In this document: positions 28,004 through 38,345 of the stretch, in pieces
Numbering within the stretch: the first letter of the stretch is position 1
How the letters are laid out: each line of letters opens with the position of its first letter
Assembly (NCBI GenBank): GCA_026874595.1
Contig: CM049309.1
Location: forward strand, 94,696,723 to 94,760,722
Source: Sipunculus nudus
Lineage: Eukaryota; Annelida; Sipuncula; Golfingiida; Sipunculidae
Reading direction: 5' to 3'
DNA: 64,000 nucleotides
The notes under the pieces: model-generated
What the model was told of the DNA's origin: nothing
What the model saw: only the letters and a program-made list of their open reading frames with translations
Databases searched by the model: none
Program-made: the position numbers and the translations under genes

Positions 28004-28072
28004 CCGAAATCCGGTGACTTACAGTACATTTCAGCTTCTCGTGTGCCCCTATTTTTGCTATGCTTTTTTAAG

Positions 28073-28246
28073 CTATATTCCGAGAGAGGAAATGATGCTG
28101 AGAGAAGATTAACTGACCTAATTTTTAACAATATTCATTTTAAAAATATAAGAAATAGGTCTACATTTTACGACATATCAGAGCCACTTATTCAGGTCAA
28201 GATCACTGGTCACATGCAAAAACATTTGACAGCCGCTGATTCGCAG
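28073..28246 (+). pseudogene. Cys-loop ligand-gated ion channel-like exon (isolated, possibly a relic)
   Basis: An open stretch of 58 codons follows a pyrimidine-rich acceptor-like CTTTTTTAAG. It reads LYSERGNDAERRLTDLIF, then KNIRNRSTFYDISEPLIQV, ending ADSQ. This resembles the N-terminal ligand-binding region of nicotinic-receptor-type subunits: a 'RL..L' helix, 'N...R', 'S.PL.V', Q 11 residues after the Pro, and Q 9 residues later, the last at the usual end of exon 2. The Pro-to-Gln-to-Gln spacing matches vertebrate alpha7. Against a functional exon, CAG at 28246 is followed by ATATC rather than GT, and no following exon (the TTN.W region) was found downstream. The frame stays open to a stop near 28303. 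The family call rests on pattern memory only. Confidence 0.3.
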
Positions 28247-28844
28247 ATATCATGTGAATATAGTGCTTTGAGACACTTCAGGGTGATGCCACGTGTATGC
28301 TGACGTCATGCGTGTTGGCGCATTTTTATCGGATACCATAATTCATACGAATAAATCGAGAACCCGATAAATTGAATGTGTTATAGTTATACTTCTTGAG
28401 ATATTGAGTAATTTCTCCAACAGGTGCTTTAAACAGGATCTTTGTATGTAGGTTACGGGAGTAAATTTTATACTATAAATAGATCATTGTTCTGTTTGCT
28501 TTCGTGCAATGATGTATTCTGCAAGCCACTTAAAAAGGTAATGATAGTATGATGTGCCATCTTTCCACCGACAATTGAATTAAGCTTTACAAAATTGACT
28601 GCCAAATACAAAATCAGTTTCATTATGTTAATACTTCGGTAAATAAACGGTTTTCCATTTTCTTATCATTATAATGTCATGATAATATTTTAAATATGTA
28701 ATGAAAACAAGGAATCAAGCGGACAAATGCAACAAATGCAAACATAAGTTTATTTAGCTTATTTTTTTCAGGACAACCCACCTTAACAGCAGGGGATAGC
28801 TTCAACAAAGTCAGCCAACAGGTACGGTAGCATGATTCAAAACA
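28247..28844. other. AT-rich non-coding stretch
   Basis: No gene or clear repeat was seen. A 50-base segment at 28772-28821 is flanked by TTTTTTTCAG and GTACGG and has one open frame, but resembles nothing I recognise. Confidence 0.5.
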
Positions 28845-29030
28845 AAAAGGCTACAGTTATGGCCGAGCCATATGTGTTTAACTAAAAGGTTGCAGTAAAG
28901 GCCAAGCCATGTTTTTATTTCACAAAGTTAACAGTAATGACCGGGCCATGTGATTAACTGAAAGGTTACAGTAATGGCCGGGCCATGTATTTATTTCAAA
29001 AGGTTACAGTAATGGCCGGGCCATGTGTTT
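28845..29030. repeat. ~38-bp tandem repeat, about 5 copies
   Basis: Five units of 37-40 bp share 'AAAGGTTACAGTAATGGCC' followed by 'GGGCCATGT'. The core ATGGCCGGGCCAT is a palindrome in the two best-preserved units and decays in the first three. Confidence 0.9.
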
Positions 29031-29219
29031 CTTACATCTCCTCAGGTTGTTTGGCTCATTTTATATCCCTGGCAAAAGCCTCTCAATTAAAAAATAAATC
29101 CAAAAAGTTTTTTTTTATGATTCAGTTTATATTCTAAACATCATTTTTAAACTCAAACTCACGCGCTCCAAAAGGTGCCAGGGGAATTATGATTTTTTCG
29201 TCGTTCGTAGGTTTGTCTG

Positions 29220-29679
29220 TTAGCAACTTGACTCAAAAAGCATGGACAGTTTTTTGAGTAAGTCTTGTAGAAGGTTAGGATAACATCCATAGTTAATTGA
29301 AGAGAAAATTCGGATTACGATAATGTTTTTGTTTAAAGGGTTCTTTCCCATTTTGGAGGCGGAGCAATATGGACCATTGTCAAACACTGGCACTTTGAAG
29401 AGAGCTTTAATGTCAGTTTGTGAGTGTGGTGAAAGTTGATACTGCTTGCAGTAACCGTTAATGTCGCCTGATTGGAGCCGCCCTTGTCCTGCCTGGCACA
29501 GCTGACCTGTGATGCAAACATCAAGTTGGAATTGTAAAACACATACCTCTGGACTTGGCCTTATGAGGATCCGTGTGATCCAGAATGTTGACGGACGTAT
29601 ACATGCAGTCTCCATGGCTTCCGAGAGGCATTTTTATAGGCAGTACACAAAGTTTCCGGGCCACTTCCCATGATAAACT
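29220..29679 (-). CDS. unrecognised protein fragment, two-exon model
   Basis: This is a tentative 3'-terminal gene fragment. Exon 1 (29547-29679) follows a good acceptor, TTTATTTTCAG, and encodes 44 residues including 'KMPLGSHGDCMYTSVNILD', then ends AGAG|GTATGTG. A 40-bp GT...AG intron (29507-29546) joins in phase to exon 2 (29220-29506), which includes GQLCQAGQGRLQSGDINGYC and VPVFDNGPYCSASK and ends at a TAA stop. Alternatively the exon 2 frame continues upstream without an intron to 29615. 'HGDCMYTSV' is faintly like the cysteine box of OTU proteases (G-x-C-[LMF]-[FY]), but nothing else supports that family. A 40-bp intron is unusually short for a mollusc-like genome. The fragment could equally be a frameshifted relic or chance. 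Confidence 0.28.
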
Positions 29680-30200
29680 CTGAAAATAAAGTTGTCATGT
29701 GGAGGCCTTATTAATCTAAGAAAAAGCACGAAAACGTTTCGTGAGTGAAACGTCTGTCACGGAGACCAAACTGAACATACATGGCAGATTAATAGGCATT
29801 TTTTTCAATAAAAAGTAACAAAAACGCAATACTAAAATTTTAATCATAGCTCATCACCGGCATCACTGTAGCCTCAAAGAAGGCAATGTTAAGAGGTTAC
29901 ACATCTGTATTTGACTCTTATATATCAACATATCAACAAATGTTATCCTCTCCAAAAAGACCAAACAAACTAGGAACAATTTAAACATTACTGAGACATA
30001 TAAAGCAGTTTGATAGAACGTTATTAATGTCCAATAGATCACCATGTACCGCCGCAGCCAAATCGAGTGCAGATGCGTCATTGCAGTCTACCGACTGTTA
30101 ATCTATAGCCCTGCAACCATAAAGTTTAAACATTATAAGCCTTAGATAAACAGTGGAAGCTGTACCAGTATTTCTGTGAAAAACTCGATTTCTTATAAAC

Positions 30201-30202
<2 letters not shown>
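29680..30202. other. AT-rich non-coding stretch
   Basis: No gene or repeat was recognised. Confidence 0.5.

Positions 30203-30247
<45 letters not shown>
30203..30247. repeat. (TA)n microsatellite
   Basis: An uninterrupted AT dinucleotide run of about 45 bp. Confidence 0.98.
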
Positions 30248-30249
<2 letters not shown>

Positions 30250-30251
<2 letters not shown>

Positions 30252-30610
30252 TCTACTTTTGGTCATAAAACCCTTGGATCTTGTCCTTTCTTAGAGATAC
30301 CACCTATGATTTTATGACCAGGTTTATGATGAACCATCTCAAATTACCAAAAAATGAAATTGTAATATGCAAATTAGCCATCGCCATTATTTGAACTTCT
30401 TATTTGGCTCATATATCCCTTAGTGCTTGTCCTATTTTAGAAATAAAGGTGTCTACATGTATGTTTTCATGGTAGATGAATATGTTGAATCATTTCAAAA
30501 AAACATTTTAATGATTTTTTAATATGCAAATTAGCCGTCGGCATTTTTGAACTTCTACTTTTACTCATATCGTTCTCAGACCTAGTCCTACCTAAGAGAT
30601 CAAGGCATTA
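30250..30610 (+). repeat. dispersed ~157-bp tandem repeat (forward copy)
   Basis: At least two units carry the phrases 'AATATGCAAATTAGCC', 'GAACTTCT..TTT..CTCATAT', 'CCTATTTTAGA' and 'GGTGTCTACA'. The same unit is found in reverse orientation at 37945-38345. Confidence 0.75.
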
Positions 30611-31473
30611 ATATTAATATATTAACGTGTTAATGATGAACAGTTAAAAATTACCGTTTGAAGAGTTTAAGGGACTGATATGAAAATTAGATAAAGATAA
30701 AAGATATTTATTAAATATTATGGATAAAAGATATATTTATAAAAATAAAAAACCTTCTGTATCTTATTATTTCCTTATTGTTCCAGATAAAATAAAAACA
30801 CAAAATGAATGCGCTTTTACTAATATGACGAATCAGCTAATTAGAGTGCAATTACGTCATGACATCAGATGACCGTTTATTACGTAGTCTATGATAAATC
30901 ACTGTCTCTCTTTACGAATTTAAATATAATATAATGCAGATTTCTTTATGTAAATTAGCAGCTTTAGCTTGTTCTGTCTAAAAAACTAAAAAGACTACAA
31001 TCCAAATTTTCATGGTGAAGGATTGCGTTGTAAAATTTTAGAGTGGCAGATTAACATTTATTTTTTACAACTGAAAATGCTATGTGCATGAATAAGTATG
31101 TGTATTTGACCTTTTGCGCCTTCTATTTTAAAGTACATGTATTGTTTTTAGGTCTCAACAGGCCTTGGTGGTGGCAAATTGAGGGGTCATAAGTCTTCCA
31201 AAGTGATCAGTCAATAGGCATGATATCAATGATTCACGTGAAAGTGGTAATTGAAGTAGCAATAAAAAATGAAAGGTTATTATGAATGAGCTGGATAGAC
31301 AGTAAATCATAAACATAAGCTTATACTTTCATTAACATTAACCACTCTCTACATGGAAAATGCAAAACGGCTTTAAACAACGAATTGAGCTTTCACGTGC
31401 GATGTTTTCAAACCCTTTCAGCAACAACGTTTGAATCCTGCTGTTATAGGTGGTTTCGTAATAATTTCAATGC

Positions 31474-31475
<2 letters not shown>
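30611..31475. other. AT-rich non-coding stretch
   Basis: No gene or clear repeat was seen. Confidence 0.5.

Positions 31476-31538
<63 letters not shown>
31476..31538. repeat. (TA)n microsatellite
   Basis: An AT dinucleotide run of about 60 bp directly abutting the 28-bp minisatellite. Confidence 0.98.
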
Positions 31539-31539
<1 letters not shown>

Positions 31540-33795
31540 CACCTACTGCCCAATGAAGCTTGGCTTACACCTACTGCCCCATGAGGCTTGGCTTGCACCT
31601 ACTGCCCAATGAAGCTGGGCTTGCACCTACTGCCCCATGAGGCTTGCCTTGCACCTACTGCCCCTTGAGGCTTGGTTTGCAGCTACTGCCCCTTGAGGCT
31701 TGGTTTGAAGCTACTGCCCCTTGAGGCTTGGTTTGCACCTACTGCCCCATGAGGCTTTGCTTGCACCTACTTCCCCATGAGGCTTGGCTTGCAACTACTG
31801 CCCCATGAGGCTTGGCTTGCAGCTACTGCCCAATGAGGCTTGGCTTGCACCTACTGCCCAATGAATCTGGGCTTGAACCTACTGCCCAATAAAGCTGGGC
31901 TTGCTGCTACTGCCCCTTGAGGCTTGGGTTGCAGCTACTTCCCCATGAGGCTTGGCTTGCACCTACTGCCCCATGGGGCTTGGCTTGTTCCTACTGCCCA
32001 ATGAAGCTGGGCTTGCACCTACTGACCCATGAGGCTTGGCTTGCACCTACTGACCCATCAGGCTTGGCTTGCACCTACTGCCCTATGAGGCTTGGCTTGC
32101 ACCTACTCGCCCATGAGGCTTGGCCTACACCTTCTCCCCATTGAGGCTTGATTTGCAGCTGCTGCCCATTGAGTGCGCAGGATTTGAGCATATGGGGGCT
32201 CACGACCGCAAAAAGTCTGAGGGGACATCTCCTGCCCCTCCCCTTCGACCGAGACAACCGACGCTATGATCTTTATACGCCCCCCCCCCCCGCCCCATCT
32301 ATTGTTAAATTGTTTCAAATTACTAAGCCACATTTTCGACTGTCTTTTGTAGCCCTACTTACGTCATGGATGACAGTCACTTATGACAGGTAATGTGTCT
32401 ATTCGATCAATTTATAAAGATTAGTTAAAACTGCAGCTACTGCCCAATGAAGCTTGGCTTGCACCTACTGCACCATGAGGCTGGGCTTGCACCTACTGCC
32501 CCATTAGGCTTGGGTTGCACCTACTGCCCCAAGAGGCTTGGCTTGCACCTACTGACCCATGAGGCTTGGCTTGCACCTACTGACCCATCAGGCTTGGCTT
32601 GCACCTACTGCCCTATGAGGCTTGGCTTGCACCTACTCGCCCATGAGGCTTGGCCTACACCTTCTCCCCATTGAGGCTTGATTTGCAGCTGCTGCCCATT
32701 GAGTGCGCAGGATTTGAGCATATGGGGGCTCACGACCGCAAAAAGTCTGAGGGGACATCTCCTGCTCCTCCCCTTCGACCGAGACAACCGACGCTATGAT
32801 CTTTATACGCCCCCCCCCCCCCGCCCCATCTATTGTTAAATTGTTTCAAATTACAAAGCCACATTTTCGACTGTCTTTTGTAGCCCTACTTACGTCATGG
32901 ATGACAGTCACTTATGACAGGTAATGTGTCTATTCGATCAATTTATAAAGATTAGTTAAAACTGCAGCTACTGCCCAATGAAGCTTGGCTTGCACCTACT
33001 GCCCCATGAGGCTGGGCTTGCACCTACTGCCCCATTAGGCTTGGGTTGCACCTACTGCCCCAAGAGGCTTGGCTTGCACCTACTGACCCATGAGGCTTGG
33101 CTTGCACCTACTGCTCCATGAGGCTTGGCTTGCACCTACTGCCCAATGAAGCTTGGCTTGTACCTATTGCTCCATGAGGCTTGGCTTGCACCTACTGCCC
33201 AATGAAGCTGGGCTTGCACCTACTGACCCATGAGGCTTGGCTTGTACCTACTGCTCCATGAGGCTTGGCTTGCACCTACTGCCCAATGAAGCTGGGCTTG
33301 CACCTACTGACCCATGAGGCTTGGCTTGCACCTACTGCTCCATGAGGCTTGGCTTGCACCTACTGACCCATGAGGCTTGGCTTGTACCTACTGCTCCATG
33401 AGGCTTGGCTTGCACCTACTGCCCAATGAAGCTGGGCTTGCACCTACTGCTCCATGAGGCTTGGCTTGCACCTACTGCTCCATGAGGCTTGGCTTGCACC
33501 TACTGCCCAATGAAGCTTGGCTTGTGCCTACTGCCCCATGAGGCTGGGCTTGCACCTACTGCCTCATTAGGCTGGGCTTGCACCTACTGCCCAATGAAGC
33601 TGGTCTTGCACCTACAGCCCAATGAAGCTGGGCTTGCACCTACTGCCCCTTGAGGCTTGGTTTGAAGCTACTTTCCCATGAGGCTTGGCTTGCACCTACT
33701 GCCCCATGAGGCTTGGCTTTCACCTGATGCCCAATGAAGCTGGGCTTGCACCTACTGACCCATGAGGCTTGGCTTGCACCTACTTCCCAATGAAA
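31539..33795. repeat. 28-bp minisatellite with interspersed unique segments
   Basis: Tandem units of 28 bp share the core CTGCCCCATGAGGCTTGG followed by CTTGCACCTA, with common variants (CCCAATGAAGCT, GACCCATGAGG, GCTCCATGAGG). Two non-repeat segments of about 270 bp interrupt the array (about 32160-32430 and 32690-32960); they are near-identical copies of each other. Short reading frames here on both strands reflect a 28-bp unit read in all three frames (28-residue period) and are not genes. Confidence 0.96.
32020..33080. repeat. 530-bp tandem segmental duplication inside the minisatellite
   Basis: The segment containing several 28-bp units plus a unique core is repeated with a 530-bp offset. 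The core runs from GCGCAGGATTTGAGCATATG, through a poly-C tract and 'TACGTCATGGATGACAGTC', to 'AAAACTGCAGCTACTGCCC'. Differences are few, for example one extra C in the poly-C tract. Confidence 0.92.
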
Positions 33796-34900
33796 GAGTA
33801 AAGAGTAAAGTGAAAACAAACGGCATGTGCTTCCGGAAGGAATGAAATAAATATTAATTAAATATTAAATATTGGTTGCTGTAATAAGTGACCTCCATCA
33901 TTGCCACCATGAAGGCAGATATGTCTAGAATATAGGGCTGCATTTTCGACATTTTTATTGAAAACAATATGGAACACCTCTGTCGCGGTGGATGCAATCT
34001 CCATTTGAAGATAATCGGTGCAATTCTGTATTTTTCTCTCTCTCTTCTAAACTAATCGTCTCAGAATATAATTTATTAACAAAAGAGCAGTTTCTCTTTT
34101 TTCATCACCGAGAATCGATTATAATAATTTATTAACCGAAAAGAAAGTTGACAAGGATTAATAAAATGAATGCACAAGTTATAATTCACATGTTCTTCCA
34201 CAAGTTCCAAGTACCTGCTTATGACTGTAATATCACAACCGTCTTCATTTCATTTACATACCGGCAATATAAATATAAACAGACCGGTCAAACATCTCCA
34301 TTCTTGTTGAAACATTAGATCAATATATCATAAGTGTTATTTTCTCTGATAATTTTTAAAAAATGGTCGAGTAATATTGATAATTGTATAACAATTTTCA
34401 GCTAGCAGCTCTGTACACAGCTGTTCTTGTTTAAACAATTGGCAACATGTAAAAGGTGTGTACACACGCAAACATGCAAAAATACATATCCATACTTAAT
34501 ATACTTATACATATATATTATCCTATGCACGTCACATCATTATGGAGGGAATACAGGTCAATTTTCTACAAATAAATTATCTGAATGAGCAGATCTTTAT
34601 TGTGTCCATACACACAGTGCAATCGGTGCAATTCTCTTTGCACTAATGGTGTAGCCAGTCTTATGCTTTTCGCAACAGCTAAAGGATCTGCACTGTTTAA
34701 CTCGGTTTGCGAGTTATACAGAAAACATTGACGAATTGGCCTTGGATCGGATAGCAGAAATAAAGACGATCGCTGCGGGATCCAAACAAACAGAAATAGC
34801 AGCGAGTACGAAACTAGGAGACTACAGACATTTTTGTACAATCTCAGTTCCACTTTGCTTTCCCTTCTCCAGCAGATATCGAGCAAATTTCACAACACCG
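33796..34900. other. AT-rich non-coding stretch
   Basis: No recognisable gene. Short frames on the minus strand (34566-34886) lack any family signature. Confidence 0.5.
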
Positions 34901-36230
34901 CTGCTGGTGGCTGAAGTAGACACATTCGTAAGCCTAGGTCTCACTAATACCACGTCCTTCTACGGCGTTTCACGGTTCCGCTATGGCCAGTCAGAACGTG
35001 AACAAATTGAAACCGCGTTCTCGTGACGCTTTCCCCACGGTATTTCATTTCATGTTCATCTATATGGTGCTTGCCGTAGCAGAACGTGGACAGGCCAAGT
35101 TCTTCCCAGTACTCGCCACGTTCTCGCTACGGTAATGGCACTTTCTGGGATGACAAAAGCATTAGGCTATAGTCACACATTTCCGGTTTTGGCGTCCCGA
35201 TGGCACTGCGGTTGGACTCCGTACTTAATCGTGGCAGATCCTAGTTAGACCGTACTCGAACGTAGTGACCCGTAGTCATACCTAATTAAAGGGGCATTTA
35301 CACAGAAAAGCGACCTTTCTGCCTCCCGTGTGCGACCACAAAATTTACCAGGTCGTCGTAGGAGGCTCAAAGAAGGCAGCATGGTTGCCTATGTCGTTCA
35401 AAGGTTGTTCACCGGAGTTTCAGACATCGCCATGGACGCCGTGAGTTTTTGAACATGTTCAAAACAATCGCACAAAGGTCGCCGAGGTGGTGGGTTGCTC
35501 AAAGGAGGCAGAAGGGAGGCACAGGCATTGCCGTAGTTGTAGAATGAAGGCAAAGTGGTCGAGCTGGTGGCACAGGGGAAGCAGAGGGAAGGCAGCCAAG
35601 AAAATGCCCTATTGCTGCCTTTTGGGAGGTTCAAGGGAGGCACAAGTATCGCTGAAACAGTTATGGAGCAGTTACACAGAAACAGGATTTTCTGGCGTTA
35701 GTCCACCATTGAGCGTCCTGGCCATTTTTTAGTTGCTCCATGGTTGCACAAAGGCGGCAACCCTGTGTAAAGGGGCCTTTACCGTATAAAATCGGCAACG
35801 TGTCCCGGTGGAGTTTAGCGTGCAATGCTTTGCCGGGGTCAATCTGGATGAAAATTGAATCGTAGTTAAACCCTAACAAAGCCCTAGCCCTAGTGCCAGC
35901 GCCATAGCTATAGTGGCCTGTGGGGACCCCCTGGTTCCACCTTGCGCGAACAGGGACACTTTTAAAAGAACCTTCCGGGTACGATTCACGTACGGCTCAC
36001 CAAGGCAGCACTCCATGGTTTCACGGTTCTTGTACGGGTCAATAGGTTCTAGATACGGTTTGGTCACGTTTGAACTACGATGGACCAAGTTCAATTACGA
36101 CTGCGCCTCGGCCCTATACTAGGGCTTACAAAGGTTACGTCCCGGTGAACTAAGGGTAGCTACGTTTTGCTACGTTTGACAAGGGTTCAGGAGGGTCTAC
36201 TACTGTTACACCAAGTCTGGTTATGGAAAA
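34901..36230. other. CpG-richer, non-coding, repeat-like block
   Basis: Base composition shifts from the surrounding AT-rich DNA to many CG dinucleotides and recurrent short words (ACGGT, CGTAG, GTTACG, GGTTC). Short frames on both strands show no protein family signature. It contains the MITE-like element listed separately, and an inverted pair AAGCCCTAG / CTAGGGCTT at 35879 and 36119. It is probably accumulated DNA-transposon derivatives. Confidence 0.4.
35287..35781. mobile_element. MITE-like element with imperfect terminal inverted repeats
   Basis: The left end TAAAGGGGCATTTACACAG and the reverse complement of the right end, TAAAGGCCCCTTTACACAG, match at 16 of 19 positions. Weaker similarity continues inward (AGCGACCTTTCTGC versus TGCCGCCTTTGTGC). 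The interior (~455 bp) is rich in GGGAGGCA words and has no transposase. The ends resemble those of non-autonomous DNA elements of the PIF/Harbinger-ISL2EU kind, but the family and target-site duplication cannot be fixed from one copy. Confidence 0.45.
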
Positions 36231-36591
36231 TATAATAATAATCGAAATTATGTAAATACCAACCTCAGTATCAGGGGGGAATCTTCTACAGGAACTAGAA
36301 TTAAACCAGATGGACGCTCCTGATCAAATGAATCATTAAATTGTTCAATAATGTCATGTAAAATGTTTTGTAAGAGTAAGGTATATGAAATAAATGAAAT
36401 GTCATTTAAATCTTTGTCACCTTATAACATTAGTATTTCATTCTGTTTACATTTCAGTCAATGTGTCAAATAAACTGACTGATTTTTAGTCAATTTGTAA
36501 AATGCCTGAAAATTTCAGTCATTTTATAAAGTGCCTGAGTGAAAATTTCAGGCAATTTACAAATTGTTTGATTTTACACATTGACTGTAAC

Positions 36592-36595
<4 letters not shown>
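36231..36595. other. AT-rich non-coding stretch
   Basis: No gene. Short repeated phrases such as 'AATTTCAG(T/G)CA.TTT' occur around 36450-36560. Confidence 0.5.

Positions 36596-36658
<63 letters not shown>
36596..36658. repeat. (TA)n microsatellite
   Basis: An AT dinucleotide run of about 60 bp. Confidence 0.98.
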
Positions 36659-36661
<3 letters not shown>

Positions 36662-37944
36662 ACATTTCAAACATATCACAATTAAGTATAAGGTTTTAGA
36701 AAATAAGTTATCGTGTTTCTAGTGTCAGTTTACTCTAAACCAGGTTTAGATTTAATACTTCATAGTAAACTCATAAATGGAACAGAAGTCGGTAATTGTA
36801 ATTAGTAAAGGGACGTAAGCGGGGGCAGTATTTTGCCTGCCTGTTCTTTCACACTATCATTGCAGTTTTGCTTTATACAAATGTTTCCCAGCAGAACCAC
36901 TCCAGTACACAGTCTCACTACCTCACATACGGCTGTTAAACACCTTGTTATGGCTCGGTGTGTTGGTAAACACAGTCCACGTGTGTCTGTTCACCATAAC
37001 AAGACCGCGTGGCCAGAGGTTCGTCTGTGAGCCGCAACGCGCGGTGTTTCAGCCAGCGGGAACATGTATTACACTGCCTGGGACTGATCCTTGGGGTTAT
37101 ATTCCAAAGGATGACAGTATTGTGAATATCTAATGAAGTTTGTTAAACTGCTCAACGTCGAAACTGCACAGAATTGACAAATGCGTGAGTTTTCATAGGC
37201 GCCCTGAAGGTCTCGGGTAAGCCGTGCGAGCGCCGGTAAGCACAGCATTGGGCCCTATAGTGAACCGCAGTTATAGGGGCCCAATCACTTATAAAGCTAT
37301 TCATGCCGCACTGGCGCCCTGCCAGAGCCGGGATGACCGTATATACTGGCGACCTATTGGCGCCCTCTTTGGGCCATAGTTAAACGGGGTTAATCGCAAT
37401 AAAACGTACTATAACCCTCCTGGAACCGTTAATGCCCGTAGGAGAACCCTACTGAAACCTTATAAGGACCGTCAGTGCATAATTAATCTCGGTTTGTGAG
37501 TCAAAACCGTGGTTAACCGTAGCAGAGGGGCACCGGGATGCGCCGGAGCAAACCGGGACCCAAAACCGGGAATGTGTGACAGGAACCTTAACTGGGCCCA
37601 GCTCCCAGGGTTTGACACGCCAAATGTTCCATCCAGGGTGCACATTTCTTTGTCAGGGACCACGTTCAGGTCCGCTCGTTTTGAACATTTCAAAGAGAAC
37701 GTGGACCCCGAAAGACCACCCACGTTCATTCATGCACGTCCCCTTACGGTGTCCTACCAAGTCCTCCCACGACTTTCAGGAAAGTGGTGAAGCGTAGACA
37801 GGACCTGGTAAGTGAGACCTGGACCGACATCATTGCAAATATACCTTAGTCTTTTGATTAGCCGGTAAACAACTGATAGAAGATCCCTATGTGTATCGGG
37901 TGTGCTGCTCCTTCATACGTTTTCATGCACCTGATGCTTGGTAA
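36659..37944. other. non-coding; CpG-richer block at 37190-37800
   Basis: No gene was identified. 37190-37800 is again rich in CG and words such as GGCGCCCT, AACCG and GGGCCC, like 34901-36230, so both may derive from related old elements. Short frames on both strands lack signatures. Confidence 0.4.
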
Positions 37945-38345
37945 ATGCACAAAAAGGACGAACATTTAGAGAGATATCACTGAAAATTCCAATAGAGACG
38001 ACGATAAATTTGCATATTAAAAATTAAGTAAATGGGAATTTGCGACTGCTCATCATGATCCTTGACCATGAAAACATTAGTGTAGACACCTGAATCTCTA
38101 AAAGAGGACAATAACTAAGAGAGATATGAGCAAAATAAAAAGTTCCAATAATGGCAAATGGCGACGGCTAATTTGCATATTAAAAATTCATATAATGGTA
38201 GTTTGAAACTGTTCATTATACTTCTTTACCATGAAAACATAGGTGTAGACACCTTAATCTCTAAAATAGGACAAGAATTAAGAGAGATATGAGAGAAATA
38301 AGAAGTTCCAAAAATGGCGACAGCTCAGTTGCATATTAGAGGGTT
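37945..38345 (-). repeat. dispersed ~157-bp tandem repeat (reverse copy)
   Basis: Two to three units carry 'TTTGCATATTAAAAATT', 'TACCATGAAAACAT', 'GGTGTAGACACCT.AATCTCTAAAA.AGGACAA' and 'AGAGAGATATGAG'. They are the reverse complement of the unit at 30250-30610. Confidence 0.75.

Noticed and set aside
28772-28821. 50-bp exon-like segment (TTTTTTTCAG ... CAACAG|GTACGG) with one open frame
   Set aside because: No recognisable product, does not join in phase to the Cys-loop-like exon (which lacks a donor), and such sites are common by chance in AT-rich DNA.
31385-33080. Frames with THEAWLAPT or ANQASMG-like peptides on both strands
   Set aside because: They follow the 28-bp minisatellite with a 28-residue period and appear on both strands; no coding logic.
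34566-35026. Opposed open frames of about 100 codons on both strands
   Set aside because: Mutually overlapping, no signal peptide, domain or conserved motif.
35879-36127. Inverted pair AAGCCCTAG / CTAGGGCTT as transposon ends
   Set aside because: Only 9 bp match with no inward similarity and no target duplication; insufficient on its own.
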